Of a stretch of DNA of 64,000 nt, positions 17,360 to 28,200 are shown piece after piece. The notes below the pieces were generated by a model. It was not told the DNA's origin. It was given only the letters and a program-made list of their open reading frames with translations, and did not search any database. Each line of letters begins with the position of its first letter. Position 1 is the stretch's first letter. The DNA lies in the NCBI GenBank assembly GCA_902777005.1, contig CACYSB010000012.1:62001-126000 (forward strand), written 5' to 3'. The DNA comes from an uncultured Bacteroidota bacterium (GTDB taxonomy: Bacteria > Bacteroidota > Bacteroidia > Bacteroidales > P3). The translations under genes were made by a program, and so were the position numbers.

Positions 17360-17968
17360 TTATTCGTCGCGTTTTGCCTTGAACCAGTCCACAAACTTGG
17401 GCAGGTCATCGAGCGGCTGGAAGCCAGACTTGAAAGGCTCGTCGGGAACAGGCACAGTCTCCATGTAGCCTATCAGCGTGGCACAGTCGAACTCCCCTAT
17501 CAAAGCCTCCAATGTTACATAGACGCCCACTTGAAAATCCTCGTCGTCAGGTTTGCTGTCTTCTACCGCAATACGCAGACCCAACATCTCGGGTTCTTCT
17601 TCGCACTCCAGCTGCTGGAAATACATCTTGCGCGTATCGAACAGGTGTTTGTCGAACCGCACCTTAAGCTCCGTGCCCATAGGCTGCTTGAATGCCACAA
17701 ACTCCCACCAGTAGAGGTCGGGAGCGTTGTCGACGAGGTCTATGACATAGCGGAAGAGGTCGGTGTCGCCTTCGGCTGTGAAGGTCAGCGTTCGTCCGTT
17801 GGCTGTGGCATCACCAATCTCGTATGTCAGGCCATCACAGTATTTTGTCAGCTGATACTGGAGGGCGTTCTCCAACTGCTCGCGCTCCATATTATCGAGG
17901 TCACCAAGTGACACCAATTGCTCATTGTGATCAATAAACCAAGTCCAGAATTTCTTTACTTTTTCCAT
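17360..17968 (-). CDS. Uncharacterised cytoplasmic protein downstream of murB
   Basis: The 202-residue product has no signal peptide or membrane segment, is acidic, and is rich in aromatic residues (MEKVKKFWTWFIDHNEQL, APDLYWWEFVAFKQP). Predicted alternating beta strands and helices suggest one globular alpha/beta domain, loosely like DUF695-type proteins, but I cannot place it firmly. It follows murB by 5 nt and is probably the last gene of the long ileS-to-murB transcription unit. Confidence 0.75.
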   Translation of the reverse strand: MEKVKKFWTWFIDHNEQLVSLGDLDNMEREQLENALQYQLTKYCDGLTYEIGDATANGRTLTFTAEGDTDLFRYVIDLVDNAPDLYWWEFVAFKQPMGTELKVRFDKHLFDTRKMYFQQLECEEEPEMLGLRIAVEDSKPDDEDFQVGVYVTLEALIGEFDCATLIGYMETVPVPDEPFKSGFQPLDDLPKFVDWFKAKRDE

Positions 17969-17973
17969 ATATT

Positions 17974-18969
17974 TTAGATTATTATCGCTTCTGGTTGTAG
18001 CGTAACGCCAAACTTGTCAGTCACATCATCTTGTATCGCTTTGGCAAGAGCCATGACTTCTTCGCCGGTGCATCCACCGGTATTGTACAGTACCAGCGCG
18101 TTCTTAGGCCAGACCCCCACCCTACCCTTAATCATGCCCTTCCATCCGGCACGGTCTATGAGCCAGCCTGCGGAGAGTTTATATGTGACCGTAGTGTCAA
18201 TTGGCTGAGTGATGGGGTGTGCTTCGGGCATATCCGGATACTCCATCCTAAGGCGCTGATATGTGACCTCGTCGACAACAGGGTTCTTGAAAAAGCTGCC
18301 TGCCGACCCATACTCCTCGGGACGTGGGAGTTTCTGCCAGCGGAGGTCGGTGATAGCTTCACGAAGCTCTTGTGCAGTGGAGTGAGGAAGTCCCTCAAGG
18401 GCTTTATAACCCAAGTTGGGGACATACTCTTTATTCAAGGCAAAAGTAACCCAAACGACAAGTTCGTCGCCATTGTCCGGCTCCTTGAAGCGGGACATAC
18501 GGTAGGCAAAATGGCACTCATCGCCTGTGTACCTGTGGCGTTTGCAACTACCCAGACTGATAGTCTCAACACTAACTATGCTATCTTTTGCCTCGACACC
18601 ATAGGCCCCCACATTCTGAACCGCCGCCGCCCCGACAGTACCCGGTATGGCAGAAAGATTCTCGAGACCATTGAGGCCATTGTTTAGAGTCCACTGCACA
18701 AGGTCATCCATGCGCATACCAGCCCACGCTCGAACATTACAGCCGTCGACTGTAACAAGTGTCTTCTGTTCAAGCATGATAACCATGCCATTGTAGTCAT
18801 GAGTGAAGACCGTATCGCTGCCGGCGCCCAAAATCAACAATGGATGATTGGCGGCAAAAGGCGACAAAGCGAGGTCTATATCATCCTCGATAACAACGAG
18901 CCTACGAGCTCTGGCTGCAATGCCGAAAGTGTTAAATTCCTTCAGCGGAACATTACGGTATACCCTCAT
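17974..18969 (-). CDS. murB: UDP-N-acetylenolpyruvoylglucosamine reductase
   Basis: MurB makes UDP-MurNAc from the enolpyruvyl intermediate with FAD and NADPH, in peptidoglycan precursor synthesis. Motifs: NTFGIAARARRLV near the N-terminus, the FAD-binding LILGAGSD, IPGTVGAAAVQNVGAYGVE, the catalytic serine block GSAGSFFKNP, and SAGWLIDRAGWKG. At 331 residues it matches the E. coli-type (class I) enzyme. It lies 63 nt after the MATE gene and 5 nt before the unknown gene at 17360. Confidence 0.96.
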   Translation of the reverse strand: MRVYRNVPLKEFNTFGIAARARRLVVIEDDIDLALSPFAANHPLLILGAGSDTVFTHDYNGMVIMLEQKTLVTVDGCNVRAWAGMRMDDLVQWTLNNGLNGLENLSAIPGTVGAAAVQNVGAYGVEAKDSIVSVETISLGSCKRHRYTGDECHFAYRMSRFKEPDNGDELVVWVTFALNKEYVPNLGYKALEGLPHSTAQELREAITDLRWQKLPRPEEYGSAGSFFKNPVVDEVTYQRLRMEYPDMPEAHPITQPIDTTVTYKLSAGWLIDRAGWKGMIKGRVGVWPKNALVLYNTGGCTGEEVMALAKAIQDDVTDKFGVTLQPEAIII

Positions 18970-19032
18970 ATGATAGATAACGTCGTACGCAGCAAAAAAT
19001 TATGCTCCACATCAACTATTTTACGGCCAAAG

Positions 19033-20436
19033 TCAATCCTTTGGGCCAGCCTCTTTGCGTGGTTTGCGGAGAGGGGGCACATATCCTGGATGGAAGACCC
19101 TAAGTTGTGTGAGCAACAAACCCGCTGCCAATATGGCACCCAACACATCGCACACCATACAGGTAACCCACACCCCGGTGAGTCCATCGCCACCCATTGA
19201 CACGCGGATGGCAGGAATGACAAACATCAAAGGAATGAGGAATAGAACTTGACGAGAGAGAGATGTAGTGATGGCTATCCATGGCTTGTCGATACTCTGG
19301 AAGAACTGCGAGTTGGTGATGGTAAAAGCAATTAGCGGCATCATGACATTAAGGTACCGTAGCGCCGGCACACCAATGTCGAGCAATGGGTCGCTGTCGG
19401 TGAAGGCACGCAGGATAATACGTGGCATAAGCATAGCCAACAGCGCGCCGATGATACCAACAGACACCGAAACCTTCATGGTAAGGGTAAAGACGTGCTT
19501 GAGACGGTTATTATGGCCCGCGCCATAGTTATAGCCCGCAATGGGTTGCATACCCTGACAGATGCCAAGGATGAACATGACAAGGAACATGGCATACGTG
19601 TTCACTATGCCATAGGCACCAACGGCAAGGTCGCCGCCATAACGTATGAGCTGACGGTTGAGGAGAGCGACGACGAACGAAGCGGCGAAGTTCATCAAGA
19701 ACGGGCTCATGCCGATAAGCAACACATTACGAAATATATAGAGTTTTGGGGCCCAAGCATGGCGTTTGAAGCGTATGAAGCTCTTGGGGTTGACAAAGTG
19801 TAGCACAGCAACAACAGCAGTGCTGAACATGGAGATTGTGGTAGCCCATGCGGCACCGGCGATACCCCAATCAAAAGCACTGATGAAGAGAGCGTCGAGG
19901 AAAATATTAAGCACCGCACCTCCGGCCATAATCCACATACTTTTTGTTGGGTAGCCGCTGGCGCGTATGAGGCCGGTGAGGTTGAAAGTCACAGTGGTAA
20001 AGAACATGCCAGGAAGAACAATCTGCATGTACTCGCGAGCATAGCCTATGGTGTCAAGTGATGCGCCGAACATCTGCAGTATGTGGTCCATGAAAAGATA
20101 GCCACCGGTGACGAAAAGAAAGCCAAAGAAGAAAGTGAGGAGCATACTGTTGCCCAGTATCTTCTCGGCCCAACGCACATCCTTGCGGCCCAGCACAATA
20201 CTCATGCGTGACGAGGCTCCGACACCCACCAGCGAACCGAGAGCGTGGATGATATTCATGATAGGCAAGGTGATGGCAAGGCCCGCGATGGCAAGTGCAC
20301 CAACATACTGACCAAGGAAAACGCGGTCGACAATATTATATATAGATGCCACCACCTGGGTTATGACTGCCGGCAATGCATACTGCAGCAGCAGTGCACC
20401 TATAGGCTTGGTCTCAAGTTCCCTGATGCTGTCCAT
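19033..20436 (-). CDS. MATE-family efflux transporter
   Basis: A 467-residue inner-membrane protein with about 12 hydrophobic segments in two MatE repeats. Typical features are the first-helix block LLLQYALPAVITQVVASIYN, DRVFLGQYVG, and SFVVALLNRQLIRYGGDLAVGAYG opening the second half, followed by GICQGMQPIAGYNYGA. MATE proteins expel organic cations using sodium or proton gradients; the substrate cannot be read from sequence. It begins 3 nt after the patatin gene stop, so the two are translationally close. Confidence 0.93.
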   Translation of the reverse strand: MDSIRELETKPIGALLLQYALPAVITQVVASIYNIVDRVFLGQYVGALAIAGLAITLPIMNIIHALGSLVGVGASSRMSIVLGRKDVRWAEKILGNSMLLTFFFGFLFVTGGYLFMDHILQMFGASLDTIGYAREYMQIVLPGMFFTTVTFNLTGLIRASGYPTKSMWIMAGGAVLNIFLDALFISAFDWGIAGAAWATTISMFSTAVVAVLHFVNPKSFIRFKRHAWAPKLYIFRNVLLIGMSPFLMNFAASFVVALLNRQLIRYGGDLAVGAYGIVNTYAMFLVMFILGICQGMQPIAGYNYGAGHNNRLKHVFTLTMKVSVSVGIIGALLAMLMPRIILRAFTDSDPLLDIGVPALRYLNVMMPLIAFTITNSQFFQSIDKPWIAITTSLSRQVLFLIPLMFVIPAIRVSMGGDGLTGVWVTCMVCDVLGAILAAGLLLTQLRVFHPGYVPPLRKPRKEAGPKD

Positions 20437-20439
20437 TGC

Positions 20440-22869
20440 TTAGAAGAAGTAGCCAATATTGAGGTAACCGCCGAAGCGCTTGGTGACGTCGTTCCACATT
20501 AAATCGAAGGAGATGGGTCCAATCATAGACTTATAGGCCACCTCGAGACCAAGGCCACGAATCCAGAATTCGGTGTTGGGTTTTATGGTCTCACCAGACT
20601 CATAACTTAATTCCCAGGCTGGGTCATCGTCGGAAGGCCATGACTCCATGAGATTGCTTTCATGTTCGCCTATGGATTTTGTGTAGAGGACATTAACTAT
20701 GGCCGAAAGATAGAGGTTTTTTCCAAAGCGGTAGCGAAGATCGATACGGCCAATGGCCATGAGGTCGTTGGCAAGCATCGGGCCTGTGGTGCCTATGAAG
20801 GCGAACTGATGGTCAACATAACGACGGTCAAAGACGCCACCAAAAATATTATCATGATATGGCATATTGCCGTTATAATCCTGGTCGAAGAAGACACGTC
20901 CGCCTACAGACGGCAAAACAGCAAAACGGGAGCCTATGCCGATAGTAGGTTTGATGTAGGCACGCAACGACTTGGACGCTGGGTATTGGACCTTGTAAGG
21001 GTATTCCCTCTCCTCAATTAGGATATCATTCTCATCATATATTTTTTCTGATGGCGGTTTCACGTAAAAATATCGAAGTTCGCCCTCAATGCCCATAGCA
21101 ATACCTCTAGTAGGGAAGTACGCATCGTCGCGGTTGTCGTATAACAACGATGCAAACAAACCGAAACTGTTGATGCGCGAGAAACTGTTATCAAGGGCAA
21201 AAAGATTACGGTATCGAACATAGTCTGCATCTACAACAGTTTGAGCCATACCGCCGAGATTGAAGGTGAAGCCTTGGAGGTTATTATAGCTATAGTAGAG
21301 GCGCACTCGCTGCTGCACAGCGCTATAGCTTGCAGCAGTACTATTGCGCACTGCAAACTTGGCCTGAGAGAGATTATAGTCGAAATTAAAGTCGCCCCAC
21401 AAGCCCGTTGACCACAAGAGGCGCAGGTCAAGGGCGAAATTATAGGTCAAGTCAATATCGAATAAAGCCTTGAAACCATTTAGGCGAAGTTCGTTGTATC
21501 CAAAATGAAAAAGTATAGAGGCACTCTCTTCGGTATCGAAGCGGAAGCCCACACCTAAACGATGGGGCTTTGATGGTGTGAGGTATACATCAAGGTCGTA
21601 GACATCCTCGGCACCAGTAGGACGCATTGTGTAGAGGACATTATTGTAATAACCGGTTCCACGCATGGAACTGACGAAGGTTTCTATGTCGTCAACGGTG
21701 CTAATGCCTTTGCGAACAAAGTTATTTGTCGAGCGAAGCAGCTGCATTTCTCCCTCTATAACACCATGGTAATTAACATGGCGCAGTTGGATGGAGTCTC
21801 CCTCAAGGAGTTTAATGGCATGTGGTGCCTGCAGACTCTTTCCTGTATGGCCGTACTGTGCCAGACGGTCGTGGATTGCCTGCAGTGCATCGTGATGCAC
21901 AGCTGCCTCGCGGTAACCGCGAGAGACAAGCGAGTCAATGCTCTCGGCACTAAAACTAAGCATATTGTATCCTGTCACATCGGGATGTATGTAGACATCG
22001 CACATCTTGCGGTGCTCGAAGCGGTCGCCCTTTGTACCTAGGGCCATATACTGAGAAAGCATCTGAGGCAAGGAACGTAGCTCGTCTGCACTGGAGGCGA
22101 GGTCGCTAGCCAACTCGACGCCAATGATTATGTCGGCACCCATGTTTTTGCAGACATCAACAGGGAAATTATTGACCAAGCCGCCGTCGGCAAGCAGATA
22201 TTTACCCCACTTGACTGGCGAAAAGATGCCTGGTATAGCCATGCTTGAACGGATGGCAAGCGGGAAGGAGCCACTGTGGAGAACCACAGAGTCACCGGTG
22301 ATAATGTCAATGGCTACGCAGGCGAAAGGTATAGGCAGTTGATTGAAGTCCATGGAGTCAGTATAGCCGACGCTGAGACGACTGAAGAGGTTCTGTATGT
22401 TGCTACTGTTGATTATAGCGGCGGGGAGCGAGTTCATGATGTTCTGGCGTGCATAACTCATGTCGCCGAAGCCAAATGGCACACTGAGCAACTCACGATC
22501 GGAATAAAAGCGCTGCTCATTGGAATGGCATCGGCGCTCGATACTATTGGACATCAGGCGCGTCCAGTCTGCGCTGGCTATGATGTCAGCCAGTTCCGTG
22601 GGCTCGTAGCCGAGGGCGTAGAGTCCGCCAATGATGGAGCCCATACTGGTACCGGTGACGTAGCTCACAGGAATGCCCATCTCCTCGATGTATTTGAGCA
22701 CACCGATATGCGCGGCACCTTTGGCGCCACCGCCGGCAAGCACTATACCCACACGCGGGCCATGATAGGTCTGCATGCTGTCGGCCTGCCGCTTGACAAA
22801 GGTCTGCGTCTGCGCGGAAAGCGAGCACGCCACGAGGAAAGCAATTACGATTGTGATATATTTTTTCAT
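20440..22869 (-). CDS. Patatin-like phospholipase with outer-membrane barrel
   Basis: This 809-residue protein has a signal peptide (MKKYITIVIAFLVACSLSAQ), then a patatin domain (about 38-240): oxyanion loop GGGAKGAAH, nucleophile GTSMGS, and catalytic Asp in LADGGLVNNFP. A POTRA-like region (about 330-420) and a C-terminal Omp85/D15 barrel follow, ending in ..LNIGYFF with a terminal aromatic. This matches the PlpD-like type Vd layout: a lipid acyl hydrolase joined to its own barrel. It sits between a DUF4421 outer-membrane protein and a MATE pump in a tight operon, hinting at envelope lipid maintenance, which is inference. Confidence 0.92.
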   Translation of the reverse strand: MKKYITIVIAFLVACSLSAQTQTFVKRQADSMQTYHGPRVGIVLAGGGAKGAAHIGVLKYIEEMGIPVSYVTGTSMGSIIGGLYALGYEPTELADIIASADWTRLMSNSIERRCHSNEQRFYSDRELLSVPFGFGDMSYARQNIMNSLPAAIINSSNIQNLFSRLSVGYTDSMDFNQLPIPFACVAIDIITGDSVVLHSGSFPLAIRSSMAIPGIFSPVKWGKYLLADGGLVNNFPVDVCKNMGADIIIGVELASDLASSADELRSLPQMLSQYMALGTKGDRFEHRKMCDVYIHPDVTGYNMLSFSAESIDSLVSRGYREAAVHHDALQAIHDRLAQYGHTGKSLQAPHAIKLLEGDSIQLRHVNYHGVIEGEMQLLRSTNNFVRKGISTVDDIETFVSSMRGTGYYNNVLYTMRPTGAEDVYDLDVYLTPSKPHRLGVGFRFDTEESASILFHFGYNELRLNGFKALFDIDLTYNFALDLRLLWSTGLWGDFNFDYNLSQAKFAVRNSTAASYSAVQQRVRLYYSYNNLQGFTFNLGGMAQTVVDADYVRYRNLFALDNSFSRINSFGLFASLLYDNRDDAYFPTRGIAMGIEGELRYFYVKPPSEKIYDENDILIEEREYPYKVQYPASKSLRAYIKPTIGIGSRFAVLPSVGGRVFFDQDYNGNMPYHDNIFGGVFDRRYVDHQFAFIGTTGPMLANDLMAIGRIDLRYRFGKNLYLSAIVNVLYTKSIGEHESNLMESWPSDDDPAWELSYESGETIKPNTEFWIRGLGLEVAYKSMIGPISFDLMWNDVTKRFGGYLNIGYFF

Positions 22870-22889
22870 AATATTAAGGTATAATATTC

Positions 22890-24011
22890 TCAGAAATTGA
22901 AGACAGCCATAGCCATGAGCTTCCAGTTCATTATAAGGGTGGAGAAGTCAAGGTCGCGGAGATTGTCGCCCTGCTTCAGGTCGGCAGCCGTGAGACCGCT
23001 ATCGCTGCGGAAATAGTAGAGAATGTGTGAATACTGAAGGCTGAAGTACCAACGGCTCAAGGAATAGGCCAATGCGAGACTGCCGCTGGCGTTGGGGGAT
23101 ATGGGGCAGCTCAGCACTATGTTGTTGCTTCCGGCCTGAACGGGGGTGGCTATAAAAGTGTTATTGACAGAAAGCAAGGCGAATATTGTGGCATTGAGGG
23201 TGAGGTTGCTGAGGCCTTTGTCTTTGGGTCCTGTGGGGTCGCGGTGGAAGAAGACGAAGTTGTGGGAGTAGCCGACGCCAGCACTGGTCTGCAGGAACAT
23301 ATAACTGCGGATACCGGAGTTGTTGAATATCTCATCATCCTCGGCACACGTCATGCCTGTGAGATGCACGTTGCCGCTAATCAGCATCGAGCCCGCCGAC
23401 CGGCGCTGCACCATGCTACACTTGTAGGCCGAAGTGTATGCGAATTTGCTGCGGTTGAGTGACCAATAGGCGTCGAGGCCAACACGGTAGATATTGCATG
23501 GGCTGTTTGACAGACGGAGATAATTGCTGTAGTAGCGGCTGGTGTCATCGGCTATGGTGACCTCATTGTAGGCATAACTATTGAGGCCATAGTAACTGAT
23601 GCCGATGCCCCACTTGTGGGCTCTGATGGCAAAGTTGAAGGTACGGCTGGCCTTGTCGTCGGCACCAAGGTTGATGCCGTAGCCCAAGCCAAGATTGCCA
23701 TAACCAATTCCAAAACCTATACCGTTGCGCACTTTGCCGTCGAACTCCATTACCGACTTGCCACGCACCCATACACTATCGGCATAGCCGAGCGACTTTG
23801 TGTTTATGTCATAGTTCATGCTCATGGTGGTGGAGTAGCTCTGCCTGTTAAAGTTGCCGTCTACTGAGAAGCAGGCTGGGCGCTGATAGATATAACTGCT
23901 GTCAACAACAGAGCGGGATTTAAGCCATACCATCAAGGATTCCCATAAGTTCTGCGAAGGGGCAGAAAACGACAAAGCACAGAGAATAAGTATCACAGGG
24001 AGTCTTTTCAT
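22890..24011 (-). CDS. DUF4421 family outer-membrane protein
   Basis: The 373-residue product has a signal peptide (MKRLPVILILCALSFSAPSQ) and many amphipathic beta strands with alternating aromatic residues (GIGFGIGYGNLGLGYGINLG, KWGIGISYYGLNSYAYN), ending MAMAVFNF, an aromatic barrel terminus. The N-terminal block resembles DUF4421 proteins of Bacteroidota. The role is unknown; a barrel in the outer membrane is inferred. It overlaps the M20 hydrolase stop by 4 nt (ATGA-type) and precedes the patatin-barrel gene by 20 nt. Confidence 0.75.
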   Translation of the reverse strand: MKRLPVILILCALSFSAPSQNLWESLMVWLKSRSVVDSSYIYQRPACFSVDGNFNRQSYSTTMSMNYDINTKSLGYADSVWVRGKSVMEFDGKVRNGIGFGIGYGNLGLGYGINLGADDKASRTFNFAIRAHKWGIGISYYGLNSYAYNEVTIADDTSRYYSNYLRLSNSPCNIYRVGLDAYWSLNRSKFAYTSAYKCSMVQRRSAGSMLISGNVHLTGMTCAEDDEIFNNSGIRSYMFLQTSAGVGYSHNFVFFHRDPTGPKDKGLSNLTLNATIFALLSVNNTFIATPVQAGSNNIVLSCPISPNASGSLALAYSLSRWYFSLQYSHILYYFRSDSGLTAADLKQGDNLRDLDFSTLIMNWKLMAMAVFNF

Positions 24012-25216
24012 TGCTGTTTGATGCGATTTTGTAGCGCCATCAGCGCGTTGTAGGCAATGAGTCCGTTGGCGAGTTCGAGGCTACGCTCGTCGACCATAAG
24101 GTTGGGACGGTGGAGGTTACTGAAGGGTGTACCGGGCTCGTGGATGCCGATGCGAAAGTAGCAGGCCGGTATCTTCTGCGCGAAGAAGGCGAAGTCCTCG
24201 GCCGTCATGCGGAGGTCGAGCCACTCAACATTCTCTTCGCCAAGGAAGGCACAGGCATTGTCGTGCACCTGCTGCGTGCAGGCGTCATCGTTGAAGACGT
24301 AGGGATAGCCGTAGTCGATGAAGAGATCACACTCAGCGCCCATGGCCTCAGCCACGCCGGTACTTATCTTGCGAATCTTCTCGTGAGCTTCGAGGCGCCA
24401 CTTCTCATCGAAGGTGCGTATGATGCCCTCCATTTTCACCGTGTCGGGGATGATGTTGGTGCGGCCGCCCACCTCCTGGATCTTGCCGATGGTGAGCACC
24501 GTAGGCATCATGGGAGCGGCATTACGGCTGACCACCTGCTGCAAGGCGATGACAATATGGCTGGCCACCACTATAGGGTCGACACTCAGATGCGGCGTAG
24601 CACCATGTCCACCGAGGCCCTTGACGGTCCAGTAGAGCTCATCGGTTGAGGCCATGTACTTGCCCTTGCGCATGCCCACCTTGCCATAATCCATCTCCGG
24701 CAGGCAGTGGAAGGAGTAAATCTCGTTAGGCGTCACCTCGTCGAAGAGGCCATCCTCCATCATCATGCGGGCGCCACCGGGGTATTTCTCCTCACTGGGC
24801 TCAAAGATGAACATCAGGGTGCCGCTGAACTGGTCTTTCAGTTGCGTTATGATTTTGATTGCACCGAGGAGCGAGCAGGTGTGCATATCGTGACCGCAAG
24901 CATGCATCACGCCGGGCTTTTCGCTGGCGAACGGCAAGCCAGTGCATTCTGTGATAGGTAGCGCGTCATAGTCTGACCGGAGCGCAACGCAATAGCTATC
25001 AGGCTCTTTGCCGCATAGCATAGCCATGACGCCAGTCTTTCCTATCCCCGTTCTAGGCTCCAGACCCATCTCGCGCAGCCGTTCGGCCACAAACTCCATG
25101 GTGCCGTACTCCTCCTGCGAGAGGTCGGGGTGCTGGTGCATCCAACGTCTCCACTCGATTATTTGCTCCCGCTGCGCGTGAGCCAACCCTTTGATTCTAT
25201 CTATCAAGTTCTCCAT
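24008..25216 (-). CDS. M20-family amidohydrolase
   Basis: A 402-residue zinc aminoacylase or peptidase of the M20D group. Visible metal and catalytic residues: HACGHDMHT (Cys and His ligands), EPSEEKYPGGARMM (Glu), SFHCLPEMDYG (His) and LHRPNLMVDE (final His). The dimerisation lid domain lies in the middle (GGHGATPHLSVDPIVVASH). Likely substrates are N-acyl amino acids or hippurate-like compounds; the exact one is unknown. No signal peptide is evident. It overlaps ileS by one base and the next gene by four, so it belongs to the ileS transcription unit. Confidence 0.92.
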   Translation of the reverse strand: MENLIDRIKGLAHAQREQIIEWRRWMHQHPDLSQEEYGTMEFVAERLREMGLEPRTGIGKTGVMAMLCGKEPDSYCVALRSDYDALPITECTGLPFASEKPGVMHACGHDMHTCSLLGAIKIITQLKDQFSGTLMFIFEPSEEKYPGGARMMMEDGLFDEVTPNEIYSFHCLPEMDYGKVGMRKGKYMASTDELYWTVKGLGGHGATPHLSVDPIVVASHIVIALQQVVSRNAAPMMPTVLTIGKIQEVGGRTNIIPDTVKMEGIIRTFDEKWRLEAHEKIRKISTGVAEAMGAECDLFIDYGYPYVFNDDACTQQVHDNACAFLGEENVEWLDLRMTAEDFAFFAQKIPACYFRIGIHEPGTPFSNLHRPNLMVDERSLELANGLIAYNALMALQNRIKQQ

Positions 25217-28200
25217 TAGGCCTTTTTAATACTGACAACAGTATTCTGTCCGTCGAGGAGTTCGATGGGGGTGCCGTCCTTCAACTCGGGGACGAGGGTT
25301 AGGCTGGTGCATAGTGTCTCGGTGCAGATATAGTCGCAATGGGTGTTGATGGCGCTGTCCCACTCGCCACTCTGCAACTCGACGACGATACGGTCGGTGA
25401 CATCGAACTGCTCTTTGCGGATATTCTGGATGCGGTTGACCAACTCGCGGGCAATACCTTCATCTATGAGTTCCTGCGTGAGCTGTATGTCGAGTGCTAC
25501 GGTGAGGTTGCCGTCGTTTGCAACCACCCAGCCCGGGATGTCCTGCGTGGCAATTTCCACGTCGCTCAGTAGCACTTCGCAGTCCTGTCCATCGACGCTA
25601 ACAACGCAATACCCTTCAGACTCGAGCGCGTTGATCTGCTGCTGACTGAAGACCATGATGGCGGCGCCGAGGGCTTTCATCACCTTGCCGTAGCGCGGAC
25701 CTAGGGTCTTGAAATTGGGCTTAATCTTCTTGACGAGCAGGTCGTTGTCAGCGGCAAGGAACTCTACCTCCTTGACGTTAAGCTCGGAGCAGATGAGGTG
25801 CTGCACCTTCTCAATCTGGGCACGCATGTTCTCATCGCGCACCGGAATAACAATCTTCTGCAGCGGCTGACGCACGCGGAGATTGCTCTTCTTGCGCAGG
25901 CCGAGGACCATAGAACAAACCTTCTGGGCCAGCTGCATACGCTCCTCGAGGGCCTTGTCGACCATCTCGGCGTGGTATTCGGGGAAACCGAGATGATGCA
26001 CAGACTCCACTGCGAAACGGTGGGTCACACTGTTAAGGTCGAGGAACATGCGCTCGCTGAAGAAGGGAGCGATGGGGGCCATCAGGCGGCTGAGGGTCTC
26101 GAGGCAGGTGTATAGCGTCTGGTAGGCAGATACCTTATCGGCCGTCATCTCACCCTTCCAGAAGCGGCGGCGGCATAGACGGACGTACCAGTTGCTTAGG
26201 AAGGCATCCACGAAGGTACCGATGGCACGGCCTGCGCGGGTAGGCTCATAGTCCTCCATGGCATCGCCCACGGTCTTCACCAGCGTATTAAGCTCGGAGA
26301 GTATCCAGCGGTCAATCTCCGGACGATCCTTAATGTCGATATCCTTCTGGCTGTAGTCGAAGCCGTCGAGGTTAGCGTAGAGTGCAAAGAAACTGTATGT
26401 ATTGTACAGCGTGCCGAAGAGTTTGCGGCGCACTTCGTCCACGCCCTCGACGTCGAACTTCAGGTTGTCCCACGGCTGGCTGTTGGTAATCATATACCAG
26501 CGGGTGGCGTCGGGACCATACTTGCCGAGGGTTTCAAAGGGGTCTACGGCGTTGCCGAGGCGCTTCGACATCTTGTTGCCGTTCTTGTCGAGCACGAGGC
26601 CGTTGCTGATAACGTTCTTGAAGGCCACGCTGTCGAAGCACATGGTGCCGATAGCATGGAGCGTGTAGAACCAGCCACGGGTCTGGTCAACGCCTTCGGC
26701 TATGAAGTCGGCCGGGAACTCGGTGGGCTTCAGCTCGCCGCCCATGTAATGAACTTGGGCGTAAGGCATGGCGCCACTGTCGAACCACACGTCAATCAGG
26801 TCCGGCTCACGGCGCATAGGCTTGCCGCTATCGCTAACCAAAATGACGTTATCGATATAGGGGCGGTGCAAATCAAAGTCCTTGTAGTCGCCAGCGTAGG
26901 GATTTGAGGCCATGAGACCGGCCTTTACGGCCTTCTCAATCTCGGCGCTCAGCTCCTTGACGCTGCCGATGCACTTCTCCTCCTTGCCGTCCTCGGTGCG
27001 CCAGATGGGCAGCGGAGTGCCCCAGTAGCGGCTACGGCTGAGGTTCCAGTCTACGATGTTCTCCAGCCAGTTGCCGAAGCGGCCACTACCGGTGGCTTCG
27101 GGCTTCCAGTTGATAGTCTTGTTGAGTTCTATCATGCGGTCTTTGAGGGCCGTAGTGCGGATGAACCAGCTATCGAGGGGATAGTATAGCACGGGCTTGT
27201 CGGTACGCCAGCAGTGAGGATAGCTGTGCGTGTGCTTCTCACTCTTGAAGAGCTTGCCCTGCTCCTTGAGCATAATGACCAGCTCCACGTCGAGACTCAT
27301 GTCCTTCTCGCCCTTGGTGGGGTCGTAAGCGTTCTTGACGAACTTGCCGGCATACTGGCCGTAGAGCTCGGTATTCATGTTTGCCTTCACCCACTCAGGG
27401 TCGAGGTTCTCAATAGGGGCGAAGCGGCCCTGCTTGTCGACCATGGGCAGTTGCTTGCCGTCGCGATCAAAGAGCAGCAGATCGCCGATACCGGCCTTCT
27501 TGGCTACGCGGGCGTCGTCGGCACCGAAGGTAGGTGCAATATGCACGATGCCGGTACCGTCCTCGGTGGTGACATAATCGCCAAGGATGATGCGGAAGCT
27601 GCCCTTGTCGCTTACCTCGGTAGGCTTCACCCAGGGAATAAGCTGCTCATAGCGCAGACCTTCCAGCGCGGTACCCTTGCACTCGGAGACAATCTTGTAT
27701 TCAGGACACTTGCCCTCAGGGAACATCGAACCCACCAAAGCCTTGGCCATGATGATACGGCAGGGAGTCTCCTTGTATGGGTGGGTGGTCTCAATGGTGA
27801 CATAATCAATATTGGGCCCGACGCAAAGGGCTGTGTTCGAAGGCAGGGTCCACGGCGTAGTAGTCCAGGCGATGGCATAGGTGTCGATCTGGCCGCAAAT
27901 CTTGAACATGGCCACGCAGGTGGTGTCCTTCACATCACGGTAGCAACCGGGCATGTTCAACTCATGGCTTGAGAGACCCGTGCCGGCGGCCGGCGAATAG
28001 GGCTGGATGGTATAGCCCTTGTATAGCAGCCCCTTGTCGTATAGCTTTTTTAGCAAGAACCACAGAGTCTCGATATACTCGTTGTTGAAGGTGATATAGG
28101 GATTCTTGAGGTCGACCCAATAGCCCATCACGCGTGTCAACTCATCCCACAGCTCCTTGTACTTCATCACCTCCTCGCGGCAGGCGCGGTTGTAGTCATC

